This document shows, one piece after another, positions 50,339 through 62,550 of a stretch of 64,000 nt of DNA. The stretch is from Tillus elongatus (taxonomy: Eukaryota > Arthropoda > Insecta > Coleoptera > Cleridae). Position numbers and translations under genes: made by a program. The stretch is from positions 24,555,239-24,619,238 of the forward strand of contig OZ023267.1 of assembly GCA_964006375.1 (NCBI GenBank), in the 5' to 3' direction. Below the pieces are notes generated by a model. The model did no database searches, was not told the DNA's origin, and worked only from the letters and a program-made list of their open reading frames with translations. Position 1 is the first letter of the stretch. Every line of letters starts with the position of its first letter.

Positions 50339-51630
50339 GTGCCAAAACAGCCACTAATCACCTTAATTTCCCAGGGTATAAGCTCCTTACTTCTTTTAGA
50401 TTGCATGGACGAAATGCGAGATTACTTTTCCGCATTTCCATGGGCGTCTGTCTGCTCCTCTCATCCTGACCCCTCAGAAATCTCACAAAACGTCACCGAA
50501 ATTATCCAAGCTGGTATGGAATTATTTATTCCACGTACACAGAAAACGTCTTCAGCCACTCAAAAGCCCTGGTTCTCTAAATCTCGTGACAAGGCCAGAC
50601 TTGAAAAGGTCAAAGCTCACAAAACACTTCTACACAATCCCAGTCAAGAAAACCGTCAAGCATTTAACGAAACAAGAAACCGCTATGTTCGCATTCTTTC
50701 TGATGCAAAAAACTCGTTTAATAACCACATCAAAAACAAAATCCTCCTAAGCTCCAAGGGCAGCAAACCCTTCTGGACTCTTGCTAAATCTATTGGGAAT
50801 AGTTTCTGCAAGAGCACGTGAACTTTTTGCCTCGTTGTTCGCCGGCAATTCTACTATCAACCCACCTCCGAATGTTCAACCACCGACAGTCCCCAATGTC
50901 GCGCATAAAATGACGGATATCATTTTCAAAACTAAAAAGGTACGAAAGATGTTCTCTTCTCTTAATACCAGGAAAGCCTCTGGCCTTGACGAGATCACAG
51001 CAATTGTTCTCAAAAATGCGCACTAGAACTTGCTCCTGTCCCGACTCGTCTGTTTCAGACATCTTACAATAGAGGTATATTCCCTAGTAACTGGAAAACT
51101 GTTCAAGTGCAACCCGTCCCCAAGAAGGGATCCCAAGCACTTCCTAGCAACTACATGCCTATCTCTTTCCTTTCAGTCATCTCTAAAGTGATGGAAAAGT
51201 ATATAAACACCGAATTACTAAAATTTCTTAAAAAACACAGTCTAATCCACGACAGGCAGTATGGATTCCGTCAGCGCAGATCAACTGCCGACCTTCTTTC
51301 CTTTGTCACCAATTTTTGGAACAAGTCTGGGAACTACACGGTGAATCCCAGATTGTCGCTCTAGACATATCCAAAGCATTCGACCAGGTCTGGCACGAAG
51401 CGCTGCTTAATAAACTTCCGGCCTATGACCTACCATTTAAACTTTGTACCTGGACAGCAAACTTCCTCTCCAATCGGAGAATTTCTGTTGTCGTGGAAGG
51501 CCATTCCTCTAAACTATATCCAATTAATGCAGGAGTTCCTCAAAGTTCAGCTTTAGCACCTACTTTGTTTCTTCTCAGTCTTGCTTTCTTTCTCATAAAG
51601 GATACACCAGCCCTAGACTCATCACAATGA
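50339..51630 (+). pseudogene. LINE F2 endonuclease-RT linker and RT N-half
   Basis: 160 open codons 50339-50821 cover the linker (SATQKPWFSKSRDKARLEKV, AKNSFNNHIKNKILLSSKGS). Then in shifted frames KMFSSLNTRKASGLDEITAI (fingers), KGSQALPSNYMPISFLSVIS, KHSLIHDRQYGFRQRRSTAD and ALDISKAFDQVWHEALLNKL (motif A Asp), INAGVPQSSALAPTLFLL (motif B). The next motif with YADD is deleted. At least four frameshifts. Confidence 0.8.
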
Positions 51631-52151
51631 ACAACCAAGTTATTCAAAGTTGTGCACTTGTTGGAATTTCTGTGGATCGAAATCGCAATTGGCACCAACA
51701 TGTCACATTAGTTGCAGAAGCGGCTGCTAAGAAATTAGGTTTCCTCCTCCGGGCTCGCAAATACTTTTCACCAGCTAATCTCTATACCTTATATACTTCG
51801 CAAATAAGGCCAAACCTCGAATACTGCTTCCACATCTGGAGTGCTGCCGCCGGTTCTACACTCGCTACTCTGGATTCCATTCAGAAGAGAGCTATACGTC
51901 TCATTGGTGACCCTACTCTCACCCAAAGGTTGCCATCACTTGCCTACCGACGTGCCGTTGGTCACCTCTCTCGCTTTTATAGATATATGCACGGGCACTG
52001 CTCAGAGGAGCTTTCTTCCATAGTTCCTCCACTTGCTGCCCCCAACAGATCTACCAGTGGAACAGAGCGAATGCACCCTTTTACTGTCCAGGTCACCAGA
52101 CATAGAACATCTTGTTATGCCCGCTCTTTTGTCCTGAGGACTTCCAAGTAG
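51627..52151 (+). pseudogene. LINE F2 RT thumb and C-terminus
   Basis: 174 codons: LVGISVDRNRNWHQHVTLVA (thumb), KKLGFLLRARKYFSPANLYT, QIRPNLEYCFHIWSAAAGST, IQKRAIRLIGDPTLTQRLPS and TERMHPFTVQVTRHRTSCYA. This tail is strongly conserved in F1 and F3. Ends at a TAG where homologues read a Leu/Trp-Asn-Ser stretch. Confidence 0.8.
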
Positions 52152-52316
52152 TGGAATTCCTTGCCGGCGCATGTTTTTCCTTCTCCTCAGAACCTCCAAA
52201 CCTTCAAATCCAGAATTAACAAGTTGTCTCTTTTCTCCTTGTCGACACCCACGGTACGATATTATTTATGCTGTAAGCCCTCGTGGTGTGTTGTTGAAAT
52301 GAAAAATAAAAAAATA

Positions 52317-53011
52317 AAAAATTATAATTTCGCTTAAGTAAATGGGACAATGAACAAAACAACATTGGCACTGTTATTGAAAATTCATCAACGATCTCAC
52401 CCATGCATCGATATTGTATTGACAATTTGAGTTTGGGTCGTCAGTGACATTTTTGTCGAGGATTGATGAGGATGCTACAAATCCTGATTTTAAACGAAGT
52501 TCGATATTCTTTATCTCAAAACTTAGACTGCAGTTGAATTTAAGGTATAAGTTCAATGATGGTCATCAAATAACTGGATTAAATAATACATACATGTAAT
52601 AATTTTTTGTGGCTAATGGTATAAACAACCAATAAGCCATACTCCCCCCTACAACACCACCACCACATGCAATTAAAATTAATTTATCTGAAATGAAACA
52701 TCGCATATAAGAACAGAAATTTAAAAGCAAAACAAGGACTTATTTAAACACAATTAAAAACCGATTTATTAAAATAAATAACAGAGGACATTCAGCCTCT
52801 GTCTAGGTAAAAAAAAATCGAATTACTTATTATGTTGTCAATTTGCATATATCCAACTACGCAGTTAGAAACAATGTAAACCAAATAATCCCTTAATAAT
52901 AATGTAAACATATGCACTGACTTTGAGCTTCACGATTTTAATTTGATTGGTATTTATTATGTAGAAAAAGTCAATTCCAGAATTTGTGAGATATTTCAGA
53001 GTACAGCTATT
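52317..53011. other. 3' flank of the - strand gene
   Basis: Probable 3' UTR. Candidate - strand AATAAA signals (TTTATT on +) at 52953-52958 and 52775-52780. Otherwise AT-rich. Confidence 0.45.
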
Positions 53012-53708
53012 CTAGAAAAGAGTTTCCTGTGCCCACGAAATCTTATCTTCTGTGATAGAAGATGACGATAATTTATGTATACTATCAGACAAAGAAAGTT
53101 CTAACTCTGGACTTTCAACCAGAGTAAAAGAAGACTTAGATGTAGATCTAACACTCACATCAGGTAAATTACATGGAGGTCTTTCACTGCGAAATGTTTG
53201 CTCAGAGGCCACGTGTCTTTCTTTCCTTCTGGTACTGCAGCAAGCCCCTTGCTCACTGTTCAAATCACTGTCTGTCGAAAACGGATCCACTTCATCGTCG
53301 GTGTTGTCGTCTTGACCTTCCTGAAACACTGAATCACTGGCGTACGATTGAACATCCACTTCGACTTCTGGATAGTCTGGACCACCCAAAGAACTGTTAC
53401 AGCTGCTGATCGAGGCTAGAGGTGCTAGACGAGGCTTGAGGTTAGGTACTTCCACCACGTGATCGTAGATGGCGCGATCGCTGCCACAAGGGGATCCCCC
53501 TGGTGTTGGCTGGATCACTCTTATATCTATTGGATAGTAAAAGTCGTATATTTCGGGCAAAGGAGACGATTGGCGTCGTCGGCCCCTGGATTTGTGCGCT
53601 GGTAGGGCTGGCAATCCGATGACCACAGCTGAGTCTCTGCGTTCCAGGTATGAACTGCCAGATGAAGAACATGTTATGTTACTTGGTCGCCGAGGAACAT
53701 CCAAATGC
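53012..53708 (-). CDS. last coding exon of an unrecognised host gene (231 codons)
   Basis: Open from an acceptor (aacttttatag then GCATTTGGATG) at 53708 to TAG at 53014-53012. It reads HLDVPRRPSNITCSSSGSSY, ERRDSAVVIGLPALPAHKSR, an Arg/Ser-rich stretch, PEIYDFYYPIDIRVIQPTPG, an acidic run (GQDDNTDDEVDPFSTDSDLN) and Ser-rich tail ending SWAQETLF. GC-richer than the surroundings with normal codon use, so I take it as genuine coding sequence. No domain recognised. It looks like a disordered cytoplasmic C-terminal tail of a larger, perhaps membrane, protein. Upstream exons are right of 56440 or outside the window. A hAT element lies just inside the preceding intron. Confidence 0.6.
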
Positions 53709-53927
53709 CTATAAAAGTTAATTAGTTTTAGCAGGGTTGGTATTTTACACGTGTTCTCAAGTTTTTTTACATATTTTACACAAAAACCGTAAAAACTGTG
53801 TAAAAAACGTAAAATTTGTAAAATATGTCAAATACGTAAAAAACAAGATAAAAGTGGGGTTATGTTCTAATGTTTACTAGTGAACGTGAATTTTAGTTGC
53901 CACTCTGTGTTGTTTTCACTGGACAAA

Positions 53928-54103
53928 ATGCCAAAATCAAATATAAAGTGTAGTGGTAAAGGCTCTGGAGGTAGGCCGCGGCGACAAGAATATGGGGAAT
54001 TGGGATTTGAATACATCCAACATGGTAAATCGTACAACGCAAGGTGTAACTTCTGTGAGTCAGTCTTAAAAAATACGGCTATCAGCCGGCTAAAAATACA
54101 CAG
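53928..54103 (+). pseudogene. hAT transposase exon 1 (BED zinc finger)
   Basis: ATG at 53928 opens MPKSNIKCSGKGSGGRPRRQ; YNARCNFCESVLKNTAISRL with KIHR and, after the intron, KSCH completes a BED-type C2HC/C2H2 finger (DNA binding). Donor CAG then gtaattt. The intron 54104-54167 ends tttttatag. Confidence 0.8.
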
Positions 54104-54167
54104 GTAATTTGCATTAACACTATGCATTTTCTGTTTGACGACATTGTATATGTAATATTTTTTATAG

Positions 54168-54857
54168 AAAGTCTTGTCACGATCCTAAAAGCCGACAGAT
54201 GGATCACAGTTCTGACAATGAAATTGAAGAGATACAGGCTCAAGAAATACGGTCCCAAGAGAAAGAACCACATTCCCAAATGTTAACTTTACCAGAGAAT
54301 CAGAATAAAAATAATGAAAATGATGACCGATTAGATATATCTACAATGGAAGTACTTATAGTTGATGATATCAACATAGAAAACACTGATTTTACTGAAT
54401 CAGATATTGTAAATGATTTAGTAGTAAAGAACATATCTATTCCTAGAACTCCTTCAAGCAGCACACATAAAAGCGATGTTCCAGTAACCAGAACGGCTGC
54501 AGAAAAACTATTGAATAAATTAAGACGCCCCGAAAAGGACAAGGCTCGCTAAGAAGCTATATTGATAATCTTTCTGAAAAAGATGAAGGTATTATTACAC
54601 AGGCCATTGCAGAGTTCTTTTTTGCCTGCAATATTCCTTTTAACGTAATTGAGTCAAAATATTTTACAAAACTTCGACCTGCCTATGCAAAAAAAATCCA
54701 AATAGAAAGGCCCTTGCAACCCGCTTTCTTAACGCTACCTATAACCAGATTATTTCTACTAGTCACTTGGAGCCTGATTCCGTAGTTTTAGTCGACGGTT
54801 GGAAGAATACTTCCAGCAATACTAAGACTGTAACCTGTAGTTTACATACAGTTGATG
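54168..54857 (+). pseudogene. hAT transposase exon 2, two frameshifts
   Basis: Continues RKSCHDPKSRQMDHSSDNE in frame with exon 1, through acidic linker to RRPEKDKAR and a TAA at 54550. The reading frame then continues in another phase (SYIDNLSEKDEGIITQAIAE, FFFACNIPFNVIESKYFTKL) and shifts again in an A8 run near 54690, after which EPDSVVLVDGWKNTSSNTKT carries the first catalytic Asp. Donor GATG then gtaagt. A single missing A explains the second shift. Confidence 0.75.
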
Positions 54858-54918
54858 GTAAGTAATAATTTAAGAATTATGAACGCCGCAAATTATTGAA
54901 TAATAAAAATGTTTTCAG

Positions 54919-56036
54919 GTCCAAAGGGTTTTCTCAATGCATGGGATGTGACAGGCGAACCAGAGACAGCTCATAAGCTGTGTACAATAATCTCCGAAGC
55001 AATTGATTTAGCCAAGGACACATATAACACAAATATTTACGCTGTAGTGTCAGATAACGCCAGTGCCATGGTAAAAATGGGTAAGGATATGAAACATTGT
55101 TTATGGCATTCTACTTGTAACAGTCACACGGCAAATCTGCTAGCAAAGGACATACAGGATATAAACTGCTCAAACAAAGTTACAATGATTTTAAAAGAAT
55201 TCAAGAGATCAGATTTAGAGAAATCATTAGTTGACAAAGGAGGTTCAAGAATACAACTTCCATGCGAAACTCGTTGGTGTACGTATAGAGATACTTATAA
55301 ATGTTTTTTAAACAATCTTCAGCATATGAGAATAATTGCTGCTGAGGCCAGGAATAATAAAAAAATTAAACCAAATATTATCTCGATCATTTTCAATGAT
55401 GATTTTGTGGAGGAAGTTCGCAACAATCTCACTTTGTATGAGCCTATCTGTGACTTAATTAATAAGTGTCAGTCACAAAGCGCATCCATTGCAGATGCTG
55501 TGCATTACTGGTTGGAGTTGGAACTATCTGAAAATGTCCGTGAAAGGTTTTCTGAAAAACTAGAGGCCAGGAAAAAAATGGCATTCAATGTGTATGCACT
55601 TGCAGCTTATTATCTTCACCCAGTTTACAGCAACGAGAAGCTATCTTCACAAAATATGACTGAAATAAATCATTTCTTATTTAAGTCACTCTCAAATGTT
55701 GGCTGTGATGAATGGGACATTTACAAACGAAATGTTAATATTTTCAACGAATTAAATGACAAAAATATAACAAAACCTTTGCTGTACTGGCGTATGGCAG
55801 CAATGTATTGTAAAGAACTACCTAAGTTGGCCCTAAGACTTTTGCAAATACCTGCTTCTTCAGGTGAAATGGAACGTGTGTTTTCCAATTGGGGGTACAT
55901 ACATGGACCAATCCGTAATAGACTGTCGTTTAACAATTCAAAGAAGCTTGTACATGTAAATTACAATCTAAAATTGAAAGATAATCCCATTTTAAATAAG
56001 GAAGATACTGATTTTGATGAGGGAGAAGATAACTAG
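54919..56036 (+). pseudogene. hAT transposase exon 3 (catalytic core and hATC dimerisation domain), intact frame
   Basis: 372 open codons after ...gttttcag. GFLNAWDVTGEPETAHKLCT, AVVSDNASAMVKMGKDMKHC (second Asp), WHSTCNSHTANLLAKDIQDI, LPCETRWCTYRDTYKCFLNN (RW motif) and the C-terminal LPKLALRLLQIPASSGEMER then VFSNWGYIHGPIRNRLS (catalytic Glu and hATC dimerisation). All three triad residues appear present. Only exon 2 lesions prevent expression of a full protein. Confidence 0.85.
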
Positions 56037-56440
56037 CTAGAACATTAATGTAAATCAGGTTATTCTAGTCTTCCTGAAATACAGACTGTTCTTTGTTTCT
56101 TACATACTATTAAGAAAAAATGTTTTATTTTTGTTGATACGTTACATTTCATGAAAGAGAAAATGCTTTAGTTTTGTTAATAAAATATTTTGAGATATTA
56201 GTTTTTATAAAGGAGAAAATTTAATAGGTTTGTCAAAATACTATTTTTCCAATAAAGAGCTTGTTAATAAATAATTTTTCTCAATAAAGAAATTTATTTT
56301 ATTGCATGGCTAGTTTTTTACATTTTTTACATTTTTTACGTTTCTTACATGCTTTAGCCTGAGTAAATTACATAGTATTTTACGTGTAAAAAACGTGTAA
56401 ATTACGTCACGTAAATTACATTGCCAACCCTGAGTTTTAG

Positions 56441-57131
56441 TATTAAATCTGTTTTGGAATATTTTCAAACATCAAACATAAACAATATAGTGACCGTTAA
56501 AAAGTGTGCACCAAATAGAAATTTTTTATATCATTGATTCAAAAACTTTTAACGCCCTCAATTTGTGTGTGTGGGAATACCCATTTAACGCTAATTAGAT
56601 ATACCAAATAGCGTTTGCTAAATTTAAAAAAATTCCTTTTTCGAAATAGGGAAAATACAAAATTCAAGCAAAATCGCGGTGGTTTTTTCGGCATGCCTTA
56701 GTTCTAGCACAATTTCGAGGTGAGAAAATAATTTTTACCTCCCACGTTTTTGAAAAATTGGGATTTCGAAGGTTTGAAAGTTTTGCAATATGTAACATCG
56801 TCGCTAAGTTCATTTTTTCCTAAAAATGGGTTATTAAGTGCTTGTTGTAAAACAGATCAATATTTTGCTGTAAAACTATCCTAAGTCAAAATTTTTAAAT
56901 TTACCGCCTTTAAAATTTATAAAATGCAAAGTATTCTAACAGCATCACATGATTTTTTCATTAATATAAGGTAGCCTATGTGCAAACTGTGGACAAAGAA
57001 TAGTATGCACTAAAAAGAGCATTTGCCGACGAACACCGTGTGGAGCTCTCTGACCGCGTGAGCCATTTACCCAGACCAGCCAGACTGCCAGTGTATTATT
57101 TGTTTATTATAACAATTTTCTTCAGTTTTAA
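56441..57131. other. unassigned, possible 5' part of the following element
   Basis: No frame recognised. It may be the non-coding left part of the DUF7869-like element. Confidence 0.4.
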
Positions 57132-59526
57132 GTGCAAAAAACAAGACTTCAAGGGGCAAAAAAATTTAAAAGAGCCTGTCGACCAAAATGTGTGAATAAG
57201 ATATCGAAAGACATGCGACTTTCTATATTTTCAGAATATTGGACTTTAGGAGACCTTAATTGCCAACGAGATTCTATTATGCAGTTTGTTGCTTTTAAAA
57301 ACAACAATCGACAGAGCGCCTTCGTCGAAGCCAAGATGTCCAAATACCAGTTGATAATAGTGATGAAGACAATTCCAATGTGGGTGATAATAGTCGTAGA
57401 AAAATGACTTATTTTTATGATTTGTCTTCAGAAGAAGGAAAGAGAGAAAATGTCTGTCCAACATTTTTCTGAAACACACTTGGAATAAGTCACCAAGTTG
57501 TTAAAACCGTAGCCGCGAAGGTCAATATTTCAGAAAACAATCTATTGACCATAGATAGAGACTCCTGGCTGGTGAGTGAGTGCCGAGACGAGACGAGCGA
57601 CCTGGCTGGGCAGAATGAGGTGACCCTCATCTGGGTGCCGGGTCACTCGGGGGTTAAAGGCAATGAAGAAGCTGACAGTCTCGCGAAGAGAGGGTCAGCA
57701 GAACCATTTATGGGACCAGAACCGGCTCTGGGCGTGTCAAAGAGCACTGCCAGGGGAGCCATTAAGTCCTGGGTCAGAAACCAACACAAGGTGTACTGGG
57801 CGGACTGTCCAGGGCTCAGACATGGGAAGTCAATAATTGACGGACCCAGTTCAAAGAGAGCTGTGGAGCTGCTAAACCTTAGCAGAGGACAGCTCAGAAA
57901 CACAACAGGCCTCTTGACGGGACACATGGCCGTCAAGAAACACCTGCATAAAATGGGGCGGTTCGAAGGGGACCTCGCATGCAGACTCTGCGGGGAGGGG
58001 GAGGAATCAGCCCAGCACATCTTGTGCGAGTGTATAGCTCTGGACCGGAAAAGACAACTGATCTACGGTCACTCTAGACCGGAGACAGAGCAATATAAAA
58101 CTTCACCCTACCAATCGCTGTGCAGACTAGTTCAAGGCACAGTGATCTTGGAATGGGTGGAGTAAGACTAAGGGTATGCACAATCAACCAAGGGTTGCGG
58201 TGCTATCGGGGCGGCAAGGCCGCGGACGAGCCCTGAGGGAACAAAAAAAATAATAGATAGAGACAATAGGGCTGGAAACAAAGCAAAAACCCGCATAAGC
58301 GAGGAACAAAAACTTTTAGTAAAAAATCACATAAATTCGTTTGAAGCCGTAGAAAGTCATTATACTAAAAAAACCTCTTCAAAGAAGTATTTACCTGGAT
58401 CATTAAATATTTCAAAAATGGTCCAAATGTATATCGATTATTGTAAAAAAAAACAGAGTTGACAATAATAACGACATCGTTCGCGAATTAATGTATCGCT
58501 GGATATTTGTAAATAAATTTAATATAGGATTTCATATTCCTAAAAAGGATCAGTGCGATTTATGCGTCAATTACCAAAACTCAAATGATACCGAGAAAAC
58601 TCAGTTGAAACATGACGTCGAAAATCACCTATTTAATAAAGAAACAATGCAAAAAAGATGACAATGACAAGTTAAAAGCTTCTTCAAATAACAGCTTTTG
58701 CTTGGCAATGTTTGATCTTCAGCAAATATTACAATGCCCCAAGATAGAGGTTGATCAAGCATATTACAAGTCAAAAATAGCTACATACAATTTAACAGTT
58801 TATGAAGCTGCCAAAAAACAGGGGCATTGTTATTTATGGCATGAGGCCATAGCTTCCCGAGGAACGTGCGAGATAGGCATTTTAAAATTTATTAAAATGA
58901 AGGTAGACAGTGACTGCAAAGAAATATCGTTTTATTCTGATAATTGCGCAGGCCAGAATAAAAACAAATTTATGTACATTATGCTGCTTTGTGCTGCAGT
59001 TACATACCAAATTAAAATAACTTTAAGCTTTATGTAGGTTGGTCATACACAAAATGAAGGAGATTCTATGCATAGTGCCATAGAAAGATGTGCCAGACGC
59101 ATTACAATATACAATCCAGGGCAATGGGCTACCGTTGCACACAAGGCATGTGTAAGAAAACTTTATTTTGTTAATGAGCTAAATGAAACTGAGTTTTTTA
59201 TATCGAAGACATACTGGTAGAATGTACCAAAAGATTAGACAAAGACACCACAGGAAATATTGTTAAGTGGACAGACATTAGCTGTGTGCAAGTGGACTTT
59301 GCTAACCCCCATATTTTAAAATTTGCATACAAACTACAAATTGATATATTTTTTTTTGAAATTAACATTAATCAGAGCTCTAGAAAAGAACCAATAACTT
59401 TTCTGGAATATACTCTAAAAACTCTTAGAGATAAATTAATACCCATTTCAAAGATAAAGTATGATTCTATAATTTACTACTGCAAGAAGAATGCTGTCGC
59501 CAAGGAATACCAGGACTTTTTTTAAA
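57132..59526 (+). pseudogene. DUF7869-like protein gene, broken and split by LINE A6
   Basis: Readable parts: CPTFF, NTLGISHQVVKTVAAKVNIS before the LINE. After it ISEEQKLLVKNHINSFEAVE then SHYTKKTSSKKYLPGSLNIS, KKDQCDLCVNYQNSNDTEKT, AMFDLQQILQCPKIEVDQAY, GHCYLWHEAIASRGTCEIGI, ISFYSDNCAGQNKNKFMYIM and VGHTQNEGDSMHSAIERCAR. This set of motifs defines a family common in insect genomes, annotated as DUF7869-type and probably of mobile-element origin. The SDNC-GQNKN and GHTQNEGD motifs suggest an RNase H-like fold (inference). At least six stops or frameshifts. Confidence 0.7.
57563..58252 (+). mobile_element. LINE A6, 5'-truncated (690 bp), perfect 12-bp target duplication
   Basis: Flanked by atagatagagac at 57551-57562 and 58253-58264. 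Encodes an uninterrupted 200-codon frame: WLVSECRDETSDLAGQNEVT, WVPGHSGVKGNEEADSLAKR (RNase H end) and RLCGEGEESAQHILCECIAL (Cys/His tail). It ends with an A-rich tail (aacaaaaaaaataat). The best-preserved LINE A copy here. Confidence 0.92.
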
Positions 59527-61129
59527 ATTAGTCTACCGTTACCAAACCAAAAGTTGATTATCATTATGTAGTTTAAACTTATATTAACTTACTATATTTA
59601 AATAAATAAAAAAAATATTACAAAACGTAAAATTTGCCTCATTATTACCAACAAACATTAAAAAATAAATAAGCCTATGTCCAGTAGTAACAACTTTTTT
59701 ACATCCTATGTCCCTTATCACAAGAATTTGAATGCATATTGAATTTAAACTTATTGTATCTCTTAAGTATGCTTAAGTACAAATAACTCCTAAAATTGCT
59801 AAAATTCAGCTTAAAAACAATGTAGTTACAAGGGCCAGAAATCTTTAATTGCGATTTACTCAAATTCTTTCTAAATGGATTTAGGATAGTTTTGCACCAA
59901 GCCGACGACATGCTAAGACTCATCTCTGGAAGTATTTTGTTTTGTGTGGAAACTTCAAAAGATTTGGAAACCAATAAGAACTGTTAATTAGTTTTTCGAA
60001 TATTTTTCTTATTTATCGAAGATTAACAATTATTTTTGAGTTTTTGAGGATCCAGGAGAATTACTTTTCATCCATATTTCAGACTCATCTAAATGACTTC
60101 GAGTAGCTCTATTCTACCCTTTGATAACCAACAACTTTACTGAAAAAAAAACTGTAAGAATTCTTTTACATTTGTATGAATTTGGAAATATACATTTTGA
60201 AGTCAGTTAATTTGGTAAAATATGAAATGGCTATGACTTATTATAGTATATACTGTTAGTTAGTTCGAACAGTTTGTTCCATGCGACTTGAATCATCTAC
60301 TTCTTTCACAAACAACAATTATTTTTAAGGATAAAAAATAATATGTAATCCGGCTCGAAGGACCATGTTCTTCAACTGTTGTCTTCGAAGGGTCATGTCT
60401 TCAACTGTTGGCTTCGAAGGACCATGTTCTTCAATTGTTGGCTTCGAAGGACCATGTTAAGGGAGCGGAGGATAATTATGGAATAACTTTGATAACTAGG
60501 ATAATATGGACATGGTAACGATGAGTAAAATTTAATAATAAAAATAAATTAACAATTTTTTACAAACTAATTTAACCGAAATGAATTTAAAACCGAAATC
60601 TTTACATAATGAAATCTTAATTAAAAGTCTCTACTTATCTCTACATAATTAAAAACAAAAAGTCTCGCTAATGTTTACCAACACCAGTATTTATAACCTT
60701 GCGTGTTCTACATAATTAGCAAATTGCAAACCTCATCAGTCAGCATTCCTTGTACTGTACGCTGCAATTCCAACTTGTTCATTATTTAGATACATATGTA
60801 ATATTATTTCAATGTTTATGATAGCTATGTGACCTACTTCTACATGAAATATTTACATTAATTGTTGTAGCGACTTTTCCTATAACTAATTTTTAATTAT
60901 AAATTGAATGATATTAAAAATATATTTTCACGCCTAAGAATGCCCCCCTGCATAGCTTCCTGTTCCCTGAACAAAATACATACAGAAACGATTAACGAAT
61001 AACACTACATACAGAGTTGTCACAATTACTTACCCAGAGTAGTTGAACTACCAATTAACAATTACCTGACAGAACAATTGGAATATCAATTACCAACTAC
61101 CTATGTGTGCAGAAAGTAATAAAAGCCTG
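59527..61129. other. AT-rich spacer with a 30-bp minisatellite
   Basis: No gene recognised. Contains the minisatellite 60352-60458. Confidence 0.5.
60352..60458. repeat. 30-bp minisatellite, about 3.6 copies
   Basis: Unit cttcgaaggaccatgttctt plus caa(c/t)tgttgg repeated with one variant unit (gggtcatgtcttcaac). Confidence 0.92.
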
Positions 61130-62010
<881 letters not shown>

Positions 62011-62047
62011 ACTACCAACTACTCTTCGGATGTACAGGGACAGTGTC

Positions 62048-62550
62048 AACAAATGCGCACCACTTTTTTGAAAATCCATGGCAAGCCATGATATTTTTTA
62101 ATGGAACAATAGGCCGTTAAGGGGTGAAACCGATGGAGATATGAATCCCGAGTGCAGCGACTTAACGTCCCGTTATCTAAGTTAATTCGTTCCAGCGGTA
62201 TAAGGTCACAAAATTTCGAGACGTCGTATATTTTTCTAAGTGTCTCACCCAAACAACTCTGTAATTATTTAAGATCATAGCATAATTCTAACGATACTCA
62301 GCATAAGAGCAGGCACAGAATTGAAATCCGTCATTGGTGAAACAATTGCGCATCGCTGTTTTGAAAATCCATGGCAAGCCATAATATTTTTTAATTGGAA
62401 CAATAGGCCGCTAATGCGTCAAATCGATGGAGATATGAATCCCGAGTGCATCAACGTAACCTTACATTATCTAAGTTAATTCGTCCCGAAGGTTCTCGTA
62501 TGATGTCGCAAAGTTTCGAAACTGGGCTAAATTGCTGAAGTGTGCAGGAA
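62048..62550. repeat. two tandem copies of an approximately 297-bp unit
   Basis: 62048-62250 and 62345-62550 share ttgaaaatccatggcaagcc, acaataggccg, atcgatggagatatgaatcc, cgagtgca and ctaagttaattcgt. Unknown repeat family. Confidence 0.85.

Larger units (their letters stand above)
49990..52316 (+). mobile_element. LINE family F (jockey/CR1-like), copy F2, longest
   Basis: Contains 5' sequence from about 49990, an endonuclease piece near 50230-50400 (NICGLNFNLNSVHHFLQANR, LLFLTETQISAKT), linker and RT to a 3' end ending aaaaataaaaaaataaaaa at 52316. The endonuclease is joined by deletion to YFSAFPWASVCSSHPDPSEI. The RT YADD segment is deleted between about 51575 and 51580 relative to F1. The 3' HRTSCYARSF region matches F1 and F3. 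Non-functional. Confidence 0.82.
53732..56432 (+). mobile_element. complete hAT transposon (2.7 kb) with perfect 8-bp target duplication
   Basis: Ends CAGGGTTGGtATTTTACACG and, inverted, CAGGGTTGGCAATGTAATTT. Flanked by agttttag at 53724-53731 and 56433-56440. Internally many gtaaaa/acgtaaa subterminal motifs. Encodes a spliced transposase with two small lesions. Young by the standards of this window. Confidence 0.92.

Noticed and set aside
53052..53409. + strand frames opposite the 53012-53708 exon
   Set aside because: Shadow frames of the GC-richer - strand exon.
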